From Caprella mutica (lineage: Eukaryota > Arthropoda > Malacostraca > Amphipoda > Caprellidae): a stretch of DNA of 64,000 nt. Where the stretch lies: the NCBI GenBank assembly GCA_947561585.1, contig CANNZV010000503.1, forward strand, positions 434,001-498,000, given 5' to 3'. A program made the position numbers and the translations under genes. Each line of letters opens with the position of its first letter. The first letter of the stretch is position 1. A model generated the notes under the pieces. The model ran no database searches. It saw only the letters and a list, made by a program, of their open reading frames with translations, and was not told the DNA's origin. Positions 1 through 13,110 of this stretch are shown one piece after another.

Positions 1-1075
1 AATTTCGAGTGTACTTTCCTATTAAAATTAATGAGTTATCAATAGTAAAAGAAATATATATAAAAATATATAAATATACATCATAAAAATTTTAAGAATT
101 ATTTAGTTAGATCAGAAATGTTTAGAACAATTAAAGGATAATTATATATTAGAAGAAGTTGCCCGATGTTTTTTTTTGTTATCTGGAATATATAATTTCA
201 ATATTAGAAAAAGAAGCTTACATAAATATATACCACCACAAATTCACACAAGTAATGTTCGGAATATACCTTCGAAAAGATATGCCAACAAGGATTATCT
301 AAATTGTTGAAAACAGCGATGTAACTAGTTAGTTCATCAAGAGGTAACTCCGGCAGGTTTAAACAGTCACTAAATGTTATTCTACAGAAATTAGAATAAA
401 TTGTTTAAATTATTTATCACCACAACTAGAGGCAAAATATAGAGCACTAATTCAATTGTTTCAATTACAAACCTAGAAATTTAATACTTATTAAAAGTAA
501 AGTACTTTCAAGAATCTACCAAATTAAACGGTTAGACGCTAAGATAGTTAACAGTGGAGTACGTTTAGGATAACTCTTACAGCAAGATTTTTAATGGAGC
601 TAAAAGGCTCACGAAAATAATGTCGTACTATTGTACTTCAAGAAAATGTTCGAACATAGAAAGGATAGGGTTTTAAGAGCTTTCTATATTCATTGAGAGT
701 AGCAGCTTTATAACTTGACTACTATAATAATAATAGAATTTAAATCTATTAGCTTAATCACACTACTCAAACGTTGTCATTGTTGATTGAGTGTTGGTTA
801 GTAACTGACTTTATTCGAACAGAGTTCACTTATATAAATAAATTAAAGTGCTATACAGAGCTATCTGGTAGTGGTGATTTTGAATACATCCTACATAAGT
901 TTATAGAATATAATATATTAAATATATGAGAAATATTTTATACTATAAATAAATGAAAAAATGCACACTATATAATAAAATACATGGGCTAGGATACTTA
1001 ATAAAATGTGTTATAACTTAAAAAATTATATAGAAAAATTGTGTAAGAAAATATGTAAAATTAATTTAAAATTAA
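1..1075. other. AT-rich sequence without recognisable gene
   Basis: I see nothing functional here: no open frame of useful length, no inverted-repeat element and no array. Composition is strongly AT-rich, like most of the window. Confidence 0.6.
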
Positions 1076-1265
1076 TTATGTAAAAAAATTATGTCAAAAA
1101 ATTGTATCACAAAATTTTGTGTCAAAAAAAATGTGTCAAAAAACTTTGCCTCAAAAAATTTGTTTAAAAATGTGTGTCATAAAAATTTATTTCAAAAAAT
1201 TTGTGTCAAACAATTTGTGTCAAAAAATGTATGTCAAAAATATTTGTGCCAAAAAAAAATCATGT
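1076..1265. repeat. Degenerate A-rich tandem repeat (tgtcaaaaaatt-like)
   Basis: A loose tandem repeat of a 12-18-base phrase resembling tgtcaaaaaatt, with many small indels. It opens an apparent 86-codon frame on the + strand, but the peptide is only Lys/Asn/Cys/Val low complexity, so I do not call a gene. A short (aacc)n run follows near 1311-1327. Confidence 0.7.
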
Positions 1266-1351
1266 CCATTTTTTTATATATATTAAATGTTAAGGAGTGG
1301 CATTTTTCTCGTAACCAACCAACCAACAGACAAAGACACACTGTGTGTTAG

Positions 1352-2773
1352 TTTTATACCGTTTCCATCGAGACGACCATTATTTGTAACAATAGAAAAT
1401 GCATGACATTTGACCTTTTCGTTGAAATATAAGCAATTTCATGAATTACAAAGTCAATACCAAACTAGACTGACTGCCATATCAATTAGCCCAAGAGAGG
1501 CAATATAATATAATATTCCATCAATGTTCAATTATTAAATATTCAAAAGTTATTTCTTATAGGTAGACACAGGAGCAGAATAGCATTGAAAACAATTACA
1601 TATCAAGAAACAGCTTTAAAACACTAGTGACAATAGTCTATTTTGACAGCAAACGGGTTCAGGGTTTATTAAAAAAAATAGTATTTGGGTTTTAACAAAA
1701 GAAATTTGTTTGAATGTCAGATTCAAATGGAATTTTTTTTCTTTTTTCTGAAGCTTATATATGATAATTGAAGCAATCGAGAATAATTTTTAGATACAAA
1801 TTTTCATCACTGTTCCAATTTATTACATATTCCTTTAACAATCATACTATTAATCAATCTATAAAATTGTAATTTTGAAAAATCGATGCTGCAGAGGTGG
1901 ATTAACCCTACGAAAAGCTTGGCTTCTAATCTTTGATATTACAACATACTCATTCCTCTATTTGCATTTGAAAATATTATAGTCATGAATTTATCATCAT
2001 AAGGAAAAATTATATAATCCTATAGCCGTTGAAACACACAAAAAAGCTATCTACTGTAAAATGATGAACGTTGCGTGAGCGCCCATAAATTATATCGAGT
2101 AAAACCCAAATGTGATACGACAAGGAAAAATGACCGAAATGTAAAGATGGTTTATGACACTTGGCAGTGCGAGGAAAGAGAGAATATAAATATATTTTAT
2201 CAACTAATTCTTGTTGAAATAATGTGATTATTATTTATCCATTGACTTTGACGTAAAAATATTAATAATTGAAATACAAATCGAAAATATTTTAATAAAT
2301 TACAAGATATTGTGCAAACGAAAATCCATATTTATTATAATATTTTTTTACCGCAAAATCATTACAGCTGGTATGCTATTTTATATATTGTTGTATAGTT
2401 TATGATTAATTTCAGTGAAGTTTAGGATATTAGTAAATAGTATTATTTATTAAAATGTTAAACATTCATTAAATAGTTGAATAATTGAGAGTTAAAATCT
2501 ATAAAATACATAACTAAATGTGTTATTATTATCTAGAAATTATGAAAAAAAATTAATATCAAGGAAACTATGCTAAAATTTGTTACATTAAATTAGTTTA
2601 TCTCAGATTGTATATTGACAACAATATTTTATTTATAATCCATATAATTATTTGTATTTTTTTTAATATATGCATAGCACATACAATATGTTTCGTGACT
2701 TCAATTGATATAGTATTATAAACTATATCAAAATGAACTCAATAACAAGTACCCAAGTTTGAATTAATATATA
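1352..2773. other. AT-rich sequence without recognisable gene
   Basis: No coding frame, RNA gene or element ends seen. Several short homopolymer runs only. Confidence 0.55.
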
Positions 2774-2950
2774 TACAGTGTGTCCGCAAAAAATGTATCC
2801 ACTGCCATTTAATTTATCTTATAAGTATTATTTTTATTATATTAATATTAATCTACGTATCTATGGTACCGACATATTGTGCATATTATCGTGAAATGAT
2901 GAATAATGCAGATTCAAGGCAGTGGATACATTTTTTGCGGATACACTGTA
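2774..2950. mobile_element. Mariner-type MITE, 177 bp with TA flanks
   Basis: A compact non-autonomous DNA transposon. The terminal inverted repeats are 31 bp (2776-2806 and 2918-2948) and differ at one position (cagtgtgtccgc on the left, cagtgtatccgc when the right end is reversed). Each end abuts a TA (2774-2775 and 2949-2950), the classic Tc1/mariner target duplication. The ~110-bp interior has no coding capacity. The near-identical ends suggest fairly recent movement by a transposase in trans. Assignment to the Tc1/mariner superfamily rests on TA plus CAGTG-type ends; the exact family is not known. Confidence 0.9.
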
Positions 2951-3094
2951 TATCGTACACGTACAATCTTCAGCAATGACGGTGGTATAATGGATACATG
3001 AAAAAAAATATATTTTTAAATTTACTTCAACTCATTTTTCAACAACTTCATAAATACAATTACCCCCCATTAATAGTTTCCTTATCTTTATTTG

Positions 3095-3111
3095 TCTGTC
3101 TGTCTGTCTAT
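3095..3111. repeat. (tctg)n microsatellite
   Basis: Short run of about four tctg units. Confidence 0.7.
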
Positions 3112-4296
3112 CACGCTTTGAGAAATATTCAGAAATTAGACAAAATATGTTAACAGGTGGTAGCATGAATATCGATTCTTATAGGAGTGTAATAAATGAT
3201 TATTACTATAAATGAATTGAAAATTATTTAAAATCTACAATGTATGTTTATAAAGAACTATTTGCAACATCTGTCATAAAATTTATATAGTCAATTATCC
3301 AAAATTTAAATGTATTTTACCCATAAAATTATGAGACTATGCAGAATTTTTTATATTTGAATTCATTAAAATTAACCTAATGACGGGTTTTCAATTGGTA
3401 TTTCCCGTTATTTTTAACGGGAAAATACACTATAAACTCTAACTTACTCTGTAACGGTTACCCTGTATATGTATATATATACCTTTATGCTTATAAGAAA
3501 ACGCTATATTCTCGTTTTTATTTATTTAATTTACTAGTATTAGAAAGAAATGATTGCACGGAGCAACGTGGATCTATATATATGTATATATTGTTAGATT
3601 GCTCACTGAATAATAACTACTCATTTTAATAGACTAATTACCGACCTCAGAATAATCTAATTTATCTTTGATGGAAAACTAAAGGGAAGAATATTTTCCA
3701 TAAATAATTGATATTTTTATTATTTACAAAGATCTGCATGCAATTAGGTCGGATAATATTTTGTAAAATAATAGTAAGATTGTTGGTATACAACTGAAGA
3801 TATCACAGCACGATGTAGTGAACTGAGACTGCAGACAGTGTCATAATGAACGAGATTCAATAAATTCGAAATAACCATGCCCAATCCTTGTCCTAAGATC
3901 AGATAGCATGCAAAACGCAGAGTAATTAATGCTTTCAAATGAGATGTTATTACTGTATTTCATAGACTTACCTATTTCTAAATGATAATTTACAATCTTA
4001 AATCACCATTCGTACTCATCGGACTGTAGTTATTTTTATAGTTAACTACAGTTTATTTTTTTGATGAATAAATTAATCTGAGGACAAAAACCTGAGATAG
4101 AAATGTATCGACCCTTTGCATTTGTACTGTTTAGTAATTAATCTTCAATAAAAGCTTCAATATTTACGAAAATGCTTAAATAAAAACAAATAATAAAATC
4201 TACATGATGTTTAAAAATATTTCAAATTTCATTTGATTCCCTCAATTACTAATCACTTTGTACTTGGTGATATAAATAGAAGAAAATGATTATGAT
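3112..4296. other. AT-rich sequence without recognisable gene
   Basis: A 64-codon minus-strand open frame (3744-3938) has no recognisable motif and ordinary local composition. I see no support for a gene. Confidence 0.5.
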
Positions 4297-4398
4297 GAGG
4301 GGGTTTGATTGGTGAGGGGGTTTGATTAGTGAGGGGGTTTGATTGGTGAGGGGGTTTGATTAGTGAGGGGGTTTGATTGGTGAGGGGATTTGATTGGC
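4297..4398. repeat. 17-bp G-rich minisatellite, 6 copies
   Basis: Six head-to-tail copies of the 17-bp unit gagggggtttgattggt, alternating ggt and agt variants every second unit, which suggests a two-unit higher-order step. Strand asymmetry is strong: G-rich on +, C-rich on -. Since 17 is not a multiple of three, the minus-strand frame cycles through all phases and gives a Pro/Thr-rich pseudo-peptide. Confidence 0.93.
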
Positions 4399-5969
4399 TA
4401 GGATGATAATAAAAAATCCGATAACATTCAATAAAATTTCTTTCATGTGTTATAAATATTATAGAATCAAAACGGAATCTTAAATACAATATTCATATTT
4501 CTTGTATCTTCAGAATGAATATAAATTTGAACGATTATTCGTCTATCTCTATACCATATACACCATAATTTTAGTAAAGAACCATTTTCTTTACTATACA
4601 CAATAGTAGAGGAAATAGTAGTAGAGGAAATAAGCTCTTATTCCGTTGAAATTGATTTTATTCCATTAAAACAGATTTAAAAAAAGATATATTCTCCATT
4701 TACTTCCATCCTCTTAAATTTCGAAATCCTTTCTTTGATACGATTAGTGGTTCGATGCGGAGTCTTGTACAAACTTATGCAGATTCTCCTTTTTATATAA
4801 TATCGTCTGCGTGTATTCTAATCTCACAATACAGTTAATATTCCAATAAAGATGAGTATTTCAGTGATCTCTGGAAGAAAGAAATCATCTGATGTGAACA
4901 ATTTCTTCCAATAAAATATTTCATATTCGAAACCTATATTCTGAAAATCTTAAAAAAACATCACCGAGAAAGATATTTCAGTCTGCTATAGATTTTTTAA
5001 GATTTTTAAATTATAATTTCCTCTATTTCCGATGTAGGCTCATATAAATTCTTCCATCTTCCTTTACTGTGTTGTAGCATACGATTTTCTAGGCTGCAAC
5101 GGAGTAAAGTGCGTGCATTTCCATTAACTTGATGAGAAAATAATTTATTTATGGGACATTTTTGCATCCACGAGGAGAATATTCCATATGAGACCAGAAG
5201 AAAGTTTCTAAGCAAAGTTGATTCTTTTAATGCTCAGTAATTTTCTGTAATGAGATTCTACGAGGATTCGGTCCTTTTTATCTTTATTTGTTTGATAAAA
5301 AGGTTTCGGCAGATTTGGTTAGCACATTAAAATATCAATATTTCTATTGGATTTAATAAAGCAATGCTATAGGATAAATCGAGACAATTCGATGAAAAAA
5401 TTATCTTCTAAAATTATTGTGTAACTTATATATTTTCTTCGGTAATTTAATGGAAAATGTAATGGATTAATGGAAAAAAAGTATTGCATATCAAATCTCG
5501 TTATGAGGATATTGATTACAATATACGTTAAATTAGTTCGAGCATATACTAATTACGAAATTAAATTGTTAATTCAAAGTATAGATGGAAATGTATAAAA
5601 ATAAATGTAAAAATTGATTAGTTTTCTTCCTCAATGCTCAAAACCTTTTCTCTTTTTAAAAAGTAAGACCTTGACTCTGCAAGCCTTGGAATAGAAATAA
5701 AAACACTCTTAGAGCAACCTTCATCAGATACAGAAATTAACTAGAAATCATTCCGAATGAAAATAAGTTAAGCTGAGGATGGAGAAATTACAAGCGTAGC
5801 ACTTTTACTAGCTAATAATAGTATTAAATTCTATACTGGTTGATTGCAAAGATTCAAACTCTACGGGAAATCCATATTATATGAGGTTATTTAAACTCAG
5901 AGTTTAAAGTTTTAAAAAAACTTGAGCTGTTCAATTAAATTTCAATATCATTTGCAAATATAATGTTCA
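4399..5969. other. AT-rich sequence; one weak open frame at 5006-5215 (-)
   Basis: The minus strand at 5006-5215 is open for 69 codons and has more mixed amino-acid use than nearby frames, with a charged C-terminus. I recognise no domain and no splice or promoter context supports it. The rest is featureless. Confidence 0.4.
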
Positions 5970-5974
5970 TCCTA

Positions 5975-6780
5975 ATGTTATGATCCCCGTAACATTTGAT
6001 TCACGATCAAATTATTGGTTCCTGGTCAATCGATTCCCAGTCATATTGTTCACATACAATTATTAGCATATAATATTTCATTACGATCTTTAATTCTATA
6101 TGAAAAATTGACGTCTACTATTTATATGATAGATTTTATATATAATACAAAATAACAGAATTTAAACAGGTAGAACTTATTACCGCAATAAATAATTTTT
6201 TTTTATATCTAATTTACATTTACTGCAAGTCAGAATCACTGGTGATAGGAAATATTAAGCAGCTGTTGATTGGTTCATTCGTAAGCTATATGAATATATT
6301 TAAATGATTAATAACTGATTGCTATTGCGGTTAATTATAGAGTTATTCACATTCATCCATTTACTTTTACTCCATCCAAAGTATTCATAAAATTATTTTA
6401 GTTTAAATTTTCGTTATCATATGTTTAATTGGATTTCAATAGTATTGATGTTGAACATTGAAGGGTACGATAATGTCAAAAAAATCTTTTAATAGATTTG
6501 TTCATAATTTATAATGACATAATATTATAAGTAATACAATTAACCACTTATGATGTTTTCTCGTAACTAAGATAAAATAATAGTAAATGGATTAGTTACT
6601 GTCTTCAAAATTGGTGTAAATTTATATTATATGTTATGTAATTAATACATAAACCAATAATGAATCAATACTGTACTGGGAATCAATTGACCGGGAATTA
6701 AATGATACGGAGTTCAAATGATTAGGAAGTAAATGATCGAGGATCACTTAAACGTGAATCAATCAAACTAGACCAAAAAA
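5975..6780. mobile_element. Inverted-repeat element with phrase-repeat termini (~0.8 kb)
   Basis: The segment near 5980-6060 and the one near 6670-6775 are imperfect inverted copies. The best-conserved block is cctggtcaatcgattcccag on the left against ccggtcaattgattcccag read backwards on the right. Each arm is built from 16-18-base phrases related to gatcatttgattccc. The interior has no coding frame. Exact ends and target duplication could not be fixed, so the superfamily is open. The end architecture resembles the Mutator-like element at 14.09 kb. Confidence 0.6.
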
Positions 6781-7103
6781 TTATTAATAATAATCAAAGT
6801 TGTAATCAGATACTGCACAATGAATGATAAACACATAGATTTTTATGGAGAATATTATGTCATGAAACAAATGATTTACATTCTCATTCCTTGTTGCATT
6901 TTACAAAGAGTTGGACGTGATTAAAGTAACTAATTAACAGCAGATATATTTTCATAGTGAATAGTGAGTGAGAAACTAATTACAATCATTTCCTTTTTTA
7001 AGAATAATCTTATTTTCATCGAAATTTCCAAACAACATTCCCCTTGAATCAACATGTATTTATTGGGATTGTGTGATATGTTAGAATAATAATTTTAAAA
7101 TAG

Positions 7104-7140
7104 TAGAGGGGGAGGGCGCTCAACCTCCCCCCCCTCCCCC
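7104..7140. repeat. G/C-run hairpin
   Basis: gggggagg is followed eight bases later by cctccccc. It is a short GC-rich stem in very AT-rich DNA. No run of U follows on either strand, and no function is evident. Confidence 0.6.
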
Positions 7141-7338
7141 ATAGCCATGAACAATGGAGTTAATGTAATCATCAAGAGACGAAATTATACTCAAATGTAA
7201 CCCATTCCTGTCACGTATACATTTAATTTAGTAGCTAAATGACGTATATTATGCAGTGAATGTTACACACATTCCGTTTCTAAATTTTCAGAAGGTACAT
7301 ATATACTTAGTATATACTCCAATTAATTATAATGCATT

Positions 7339-7525
7339 TGAGTTATATTATGCTTATCTTTGACAGGAATTAAGTTATGCTTATACATAATTGGCAGGAA
7401 TTCAGTCATGCTTATCATTGACAGGAATTAAGTCATGCTTATCAGTGACAGGAATTCAGTCATGCTTATCAGTGACAGGAATTCAGTCATGCTTATCAGT
7501 GACAGGAATTCAGTCATGCTTATTA
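7339..7525. repeat. 27-bp tandem repeat, ~7 copies
   Basis: Unit gacaggaattcagtcatgct plus tatcagt. The first copies are divergent (taagttatgct), the central ones almost identical. The last copy runs into a palindrome at 7515-7552. Confidence 0.9.
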
Positions 7526-7552
7526 ATGAAATGAATTTCATTGATAAGCATG
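7515..7552. repeat. 38-bp near-perfect palindrome closing the 27-bp array
   Basis: The last array unit (catgcttattaatgaaat) is followed immediately by its reverse complement with one mismatch. It could form a cruciform or mark a replication-slippage inversion at the array edge. Confidence 0.85.
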
Positions 7553-8817
7553 TTTATAAATACACAAATAACCACTTGAAATATTTCGAATAGAATTCAC
7601 GAAGACTCTGTTGTCGGATATTTTGAGATCATCTGACTGTAGAATTTGCATCATTTTTGTAACATTGAAAGAACTTCAATTGAGATAGTAAAAGTTTCTA
7701 TGAACTTTTTTTAAAATGTTGATTCACCTGAGATAAGTTTCCAGAAAAGCTGATATGAAATACAGGACACGGACAAAGCTTATCGACTGCTCTGCCAAAT
7801 TACTTTTATGAGATATCACATTTAAAATTCATTTTCTTTCATATAAATAAAGAATGGCTTTACCATATTTAAATATCTCACAGAATAGGGCATCTTATTT
7901 ATTTATAAGCCAAGAATATACATCAAAAATCCTTCCTATCTTCCCGATAAACAGTCTAGTATATAGTTCTTCTTCTATACATCCACTTTGTTGTTGTGGT
8001 TGGCAAACATTCACAAAGTGAGAGGCGACAGTCTTGTTTGCTCCAATGTTTGCTCCTAACTCCGGCAATTAGGTTTGACTGCCACTTCGGAAACATACTG
8101 ATAGCTGTTATTTATTTAGATTCGCTGCATATTGTTGGATCGATGCTGTCCGGTGTCACATGTGTCATGTTTAACGTGTAATAATTTGCCGAGATTTAAT
8201 TATTTACTTCATATAATAATATTATGTAATACTGAATAAATTTCAAATAGAAAGTCCATGATTTTGTCGGGTAAATAATTATAATATAGCTTATTACATT
8301 AATAGTTCCTTCATTAGTAGTTAAATATGCTAGAATATAATTATTTTTATATTAAATAACAATATTTCATGATAAATAATAAAAGCATCTAGATAATAAT
8401 GATTGTCATTGACTAAACAAAAATGTGGTTAGTAATGTTGAGGTAATTAGAATATGCAAATACTGTTGTCGTAGCTAGAAATATGCTGCTGAGCTTTAAC
8501 AGAATATTTTATGTCTCTATACTGGTAACTGATAACTCTACCTTCGGAAAAATCATTATGAGCTATTTGGACATGATATCATATAGTAAAAAACCAGTGG
8601 TTATTACAATAATATTCTCACTTTTAACCCTAATGAGTTTGACTATCAGAATGTATCGGAAGTTTTGACTATGTGTTTAAAAAACACATGTCTTATTTTT
8701 AATTCTACGGTACTGTATTTTTTACAAGTTGTTAGTATATATACTAAACTAATTTGTACCAAATTTCAAGTAAAAATAATGAACACATAAGGAGGAATAA
8801 GTACATACGTATACGAC
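7553..8817. other. AT-rich sequence without recognisable gene
   Basis: Two 61-codon + strand frames (7996-8181, 8483-8668) are hydrophobic or low-information and have no supporting context. Confidence 0.5.
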
Positions 8818-8942
8818 ATTGGCAACTGAGAGAGCAGAGCTGTGATTGGGTGGAGTTTGACCCAATCACAGCTCACGCATGTGTGTGTACTCCATGAAAA
8901 CGTGGACTGTAGTATGCTTAACTGAATCTCTAAGTTGCCACA
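8818..8942. repeat. Inverted repeat with perfect 15-bp hairpin
   Basis: 8837-8851 (gagctgtgattgggt) pairs perfectly with 8860-8874 around an 8-base loop. An outer pair, tggcaact (8820-8827) and agttgcca (8933-8940), extends into a further matched stretch, 11 of 12 bases. This looks like a small asymmetric MITE or foldback remnant; target duplications are not evident. Confidence 0.75.
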
Positions 8943-9955
8943 CATCGCCACATTACAATAAATATATGTGATTTACGTTGATCTAAACCGATACGTAAAT
9001 ATATTTTAACTTTTAAATACGAAAATATAATTAGTATTTATGTAGGAACAGAGTAGGAACGTATACTATATTCCCCCTAAAACAATTAATAAGAAATAGA
9101 TCATAAATATATAGAAGACAACTTATTCAATAAAAAGCATTAGTGCTTGAATTTGCGGATTTCGTAATAATCAAGTTTAAATATTCATAAACGTGATTAG
9201 AATTTTATTATTATTATTTTAAAATTCGTATATTTGTTTCAATGATTTTATGGCTGAAATTAATTTCACGAATTGAGAAAGGGATGAATGGCAAGTGACT
9301 CAATCATGAACAATATAAACAACTTGGTTATGTTATAAAAAGGTTACAAAACCACTTTGTGCAACAAAAAATATTATTATGAAAAAGTAAGCTTCCCACA
9401 TATAGATAAATTTAATAACCACTTGATTCCAAACTCATTTAGGCTTCAGTTAGTTATTTAAAATAAAATTGAAAAAAAAAATAATAATAATAAATTAGAT
9501 ATCAATTGTAACTGTTGTAGAAAATATTCTATTCATTTTCTTCCTTTTCGATATATTTATTCTATTAATATATAAACGTAGAACAAATTTAATGTATAAA
9601 GCATCAATTTAGCAGAATTAATACTCATCAAAAAAGCTGTCACGGATACTGATTATTTAATATTCCAGGAAATTTATTCTCCGCTACCACTGTAATGCTC
9701 TGTATGAATTGTTCCATGCCGACAGTCCACTCCACGATTTAACACAACTTCCAAAATAGTACTTTACTTTGCTTCTGAAAGTTGCAATACGATATCCATT
9801 TTAGGGAAATGTAGCAAAGACTAAAGAAGATTATGAGTTAGTGTTGAAAATTTATACTGCAACCACTAGTAACCGGAATTTCCGGGTTTAATACTACCAT
9901 ATTGTTTAATCTGGTGATATTGCATCAAAGAAATATGATTGACGGTCCACCCCAG
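8943..9955. other. AT-rich sequence; short (aat)n at 9472-9494
   Basis: No gene recognised. A short trinucleotide (aat)n run is the only repeat. Confidence 0.5.
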
Positions 9956-10039
9956 TGAGATTGATCGACGTCAGGAAGAACGTGGAGCGATGCTGGAGTG
10001 ATGGAAAGGTTGGTTTATGCAACCAAATAGTCGTGACAG
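9956..10039 (+). CDS. Candidate internal exon (weak)
   Basis: This 84-bp stretch is clearly richer in GC than its surroundings. It is bounded by cccag on the left and by acag followed by gtaggt, a good donor, on the right. Only the third reading phase is open across it. It encodes a 27-residue Arg/Val-rich peptide with two Cys and no family that I recognise. The acceptor is weak because it lacks a long pyrimidine tract. It could equally be an old repeat fragment. Confidence 0.2.
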
Positions 10040-12893
10040 GTAGGTATTTACTTTCATCATTGCTCTCTTTGGTAATTATTTTGTCCCCATTACTTGCTTC
10101 ATTTAGCTTATTCTCTTAAATATAATTCAGTTACCATACTTAATTTATAACAATATAGCTATTATATAATTTACGTTCAAATACTTGGTTAGCGTTTATA
10201 GCACATGTTTACTATGTTATAATTACTTTATTATTTACAAATTATTATATTATTGCGATTACTATATTATTAATAATAGATGTTTAATTTTGTTATTTTT
10301 GATCACAGATAATGCTGAGTGCTCTTTCCAATTGTTCTAGAATCTGCACCTTCATTTTCAATAACCTTCTTTTGATAAACTAACAATTGCAACTCCAAAT
10401 ATATTTAAACATTACAAACTACAAATTAATTTGAATATTAATTTCATAAAGTATTTACTTTCAAGTTATACTTTTTTTAATTCATTGTTTATGCTTTGAA
10501 ATTCAATGTTAAATTCTTCATTTAAAATCTACTCTTTTTAAATATTGAAAAAATTAAAATTTGTTCCAGTATTAAATTTAAATCATAGTAGCTATAAAAC
10601 TTTTTGCATTGTTAGTTCAAATTTTGTATAATATACAAGTAAAATATTAAATGTTTTATTACCCCTTATATTTGTCAGTCCTATTTTATAGATTTATTTT
10701 TTTGAAATTCTTTGTAAAAGGAAGAGGACATGGATCTCTCTAGCTTCATGATTTTTTCTGACATTTTTCTAAGTAATAGTAAATTAGTTACTTTAAAGAT
10801 ATGTGATGGCGTTCATTTTACTAAAAAATATAGTCAGTTATAATCAGTAACTCAATCAGCATTTACGATCCTTATTCTGATAAACACACATAGTATCACA
10901 AATCTAATCATCAATTCCTATTTAGTTCGTGCGTCTCTATAACCGTGCACTTAAAACTTTACTTAAAGGAGTAACTCCTATCCGTTCTTGACGGTAATTC
11001 TATTAAGACATACTAATTCGGTCTGATCTCCTTATTACTACTCATTTACTCGGTCTAGAGACATACTAATCGGTACGTCCAACTTATATAACTTTTGTCA
11101 CCTAAACAATAGATTCTACTTTAAACTATCCTAATATCTATCTTCACTCAATTTCCTTCAATAAAAAATTGTGTGTTTACAGTTAAAAAATCAAGATATG
11201 TTTAAAAGCTAGTCAGGTGGAAAATATAAACTAATTAGTATTCTAGTTCTCTTGCTTCTGCAAATCTCTTGTTACGTAGAGGATCCTAGAATCAAATTAA
11301 GACTTACGGGTTGCATTTAATTTCAGTGGTGGTATATCGTTTGCAATTTGACTGTCATTATTTTTGATAAAATAAGAACACTAAATGTTAATTAAATTTA
11401 TATTTCTCCTCAGAGTCCCTAAAAAAAATTGTTATCGATACTTTTGTTTAAATTATTCCTTTTATAAATTGAACTATATTCCCTACTAAAAAATATTTCC
11501 CTTACTAAAATATATATTTCTTATTTATATCTCTGAAAAGAATCTTCAAATTATTCTTTAATCTAATTCTTCATTTCTTATAACTTTACTACTTCAAAAT
11601 CTTTCATTATTGAATCAATTCTGTCAAGGATTATATTTTAATTCCGAAAGAAGAACTAAATTATCTTCACAGATGTGGAGTAATGAAGAAAACTAAGTTT
11701 TTTCTTCCCTCACTGTAATGAAAAGACAGACTGACTCGTTTCGGAGTTTCTCTGGGATTGTATCCGGCCTCACATCACCAAAAATTTTAGATTGTAGATG
11801 CAGACAACTGCTCATTTGGATTAAACAATAAACATCAAAGAATTGAATAAAAAATGAATAAAAGGATATACAGATTAATAATATAAAAACGAGAGAATTT
11901 ATACTATAAGGAATTTTAATTCTATTTGGGTAAAATGGATAAAAAGTATATCCTATTTAAATTATGTATTCGATAACCATTGGTTAAAATTAATTCTAAC
12001 ATTTTTTCTTCGTGTGCCCAATGTGCAAACAAAATTACCGAACAAATCAGTGTCTTTCGCAGACGCGATTAACAAAAAGGAAAAAGAAGATTCCTTAGAT
12101 ATACGATATTACTAAGACACTATATGGAAAACTAAATAAATAACATTAATTATATTTTCATCTAATTTTGTCGTGTTTTCTAAGAAACTCATCGCTAAAA
12201 TATCACATTTCAACGACGATTATTGATTAAATAAAATTCAATTGGAATTACCATAACGTTTATTTATATCGTCTTATCCTTGGAAATATTACAGTATTCG
12301 AATTTTTGAAATAAATTAAAGTATACTTCGATGATAATTAAGGTATGTACTCCTAAATTAAAATTGTTATTTTTGCAACATATATATTTCAATATGCACA
12401 GTATACAGGTAACAGGTTAATTATTTATTTAATCTATATATTAAAAAACAAATAAAGTAAAGCAACTATCCAATTAAGTAAACTAACTATCCAATTAAGT
12501 AAAGACTATCTGCTTTACTAACTGAGAAATAGAGCTTTACCAAGTTTAATTAAACGACAGTGAGGATTATAAAACTGGTAATTAAAGCATTTTATCCACC
12601 GTGGATTGGAAAAATATCCAAAATATTGGATATAACCTTTAGTTCCTTATCCCTTCAATTAATATACAGTGTTTATGCTCAAAAGCTTGGCCAGTGAGGC
12701 GACTCCTCTTCTGTGTTTCTAGCCCCTGTTATATTTTGGCTACAATCTCAACAGTGGAGAATGTATTCCTTATGCATGGGCCTCTTCTTGCACATGAATG
12801 CCAAATGAGATGGATTATCTAGAAGATTATGCATGCTGTAAGGATATAAATTTATATAAGGCTTGTTGTAGCGCTTGGAAATGAGCATAAAAT
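10040..12893. other. Long AT-rich stretch without recognisable gene
   Basis: Nothing of coding length. A small direct repeat (gacatactaat followed by cggt) occurs twice near 11005-11075. 12660-12800 has slightly higher GC but no open frame or motif. A duplicated phrase (ctatccaattaagtaaa) lies near 12465-12503. Confidence 0.5.
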
Positions 12894-13110
12894 AACAAAG
12901 TTGTTTTAAATAAAAAGTTGTTTCAAATAACAAAGTTGTTTTAAGTAACAAAGTTGTTTTAAATAAAAAAGTTGTTTTAAATAAAAAAAGTTGTTTTAAA
13001 TAAGAAGTTGTTTTAAATAACAAAGTTGTTTTAAATAAAAAAGTTGTTTTAAAAAAAAGTTGTTTTAGATAAAAAAGTTGTTTTAAATAACAAAGTTGTT
13101 TTAAACAAGA
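12894..13110. repeat. caaagttgttttaaataa tandem array, 18-20 bp
   Basis: About 11 copies of an 18-20-bp unit, caaagttgttttaaataa, with A-run length variants. Apparent minus-strand frames across it are Phe/Lys/Leu low complexity. Confidence 0.88.

Noticed and set aside
1091..1351. 86-codon + strand frame
   Set aside because: Low-complexity Lys/Asn/Val/Cys peptide from a degenerate A-rich repeat.
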